A stretch of DNA of 6,165 nucleotides from Pseudomonadota bacterium (GTDB taxonomy: Bacteria > Pseudomonadota > Alphaproteobacteria > Rhizobiales > Xanthobacteraceae): the NCBI GenBank assembly GCA_023414975.1, contig JAEZMI010000011.1, positions 1 through 6,165 on the forward strand. The letters run 5' to 3'. The notes under the pieces were generated by a model, which saw only the letters and a program-made list of their open reading frames with translations, searched no databases and was not told where the DNA came from. Below, piece by piece: positions 6,010 to 6,165 of the stretch; position 1 is the first letter of the stretch, and each line of letters starts with the position of its first letter. The position numbers were made by a program, and so were the translations under genes.

Positions 6010-6051
6010 CGTCATCCTGAGGTGCCCGGCGGCGCCGGGCCTCGAAGGACG
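6010..6051. repeat. Second palindromic intergenic element
   Basis: CGTCATCCTGAGGTG (6010-6024) pairs imperfectly with CCTCGAAGGACG (6040-6051), and the core CCCGGCG-G-CGCCGGG (6025-6039) is a perfect 7-bp inverted repeat. Elements with the pattern CGTCATCCTGAGG...CCTCGAAGGA are, from general knowledge, another common dispersed intergenic palindrome in Hyphomicrobiales. It is distinct in sequence from the element at 5872-5959. Confidence 0.6.
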
Positions 6052-6165
6052 CACACGGCTTCCGTTCTCAACCCGTCCTTAAAGCGGGCCTTGGCGCCGT
6101 GATCCGCTGCGACGACGGGGGGCCAGGAAACGGGCCTGCCGGAAAGCGGGCCCTGCGACGGGGGC
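6052..6165. other. Terminal non-coding stretch with a partial direct repeat
   Basis: No gene can be supported here. AAAGCGGGCC occurs at 6081-6090 and 6143-6152, each followed by CTGCGACG (6107-6114 and 6153-6160) and a G-run, so the second block looks like a shortened copy of the first. Frames enter from the right edge on the minus strand, but none shows recognisable protein features, so the 3' end of a neighbouring minus-strand gene cannot be excluded. Confidence 0.3.

Noticed and set aside
6100..6165. A GTG-opened plus-strand frame running off the right edge
   Set aside because: There is no ribosome site or promoter, and the sequence is part of a direct repeat with a G-run.

Overview
The window is GC-rich chromosomal DNA. 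Its high-GC codon use, an EttA-type ABC-F ATPase, a signal-peptide-bearing MltB/TIGR02283-type lytic transglycosylase and two intergenic palindromes of the kind scattered through Hyphomicrobiales genomes all suggest an alphaproteobacterium. Something near Xanthobacteraceae or Bradyrhizobium-like lineages is my guess; this is inference and not a species call.

Layout from left to right. (a) 1-77, minus: the first 25 codons of a gene that runs off the left edge, with a good Shine-Dalgarno and a TTGACA-N17-TGCAAT promoter upstream. (b) 337-1323, minus: a 328-aa PAS-GGDEF diguanylate cyclase with an intact product-inhibition site. (c) 1324-1686: a divergent control region holding one likely promoter in each direction, a 13-nt operator-like palindrome and a five-tract G-quadruplex motif. 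(d) 1687-3342, plus: ettA, complete, with both ATP sites intact. (e) 3343-3494: a spacer with a weak terminator candidate. (f) 3495-4496, plus: a second PAS-GGDEF diguanylate cyclase, whose I-site is lost and whose start is uncertain because the best Shine-Dalgarno fits a 27-codon out-of-frame ORF. (g) 4571-5836, plus: a periplasmic lytic murein transglycosylase with a peptidoglycan-binding tail. (h) 5837-6165: non-coding, with a terminator-like hairpin and two palindromic repeat elements.

Functionally, ettA (translation control by energy state) sits between two c-di-GMP synthases that both read a signal through an N-terminal PAS domain. The second cyclase and the transglycosylase are 74 nt apart on one strand and could be co-transcribed, though nothing visible shows that they work together. 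I see no mobile element, CRISPR array, tRNA or rRNA, and no convincing undescribed multi-gene system. The most interesting items are regulatory: the G4 motif upstream of ettA, the candidate leader peptide before the second cyclase, and the opposite I-site states of the two cyclases.
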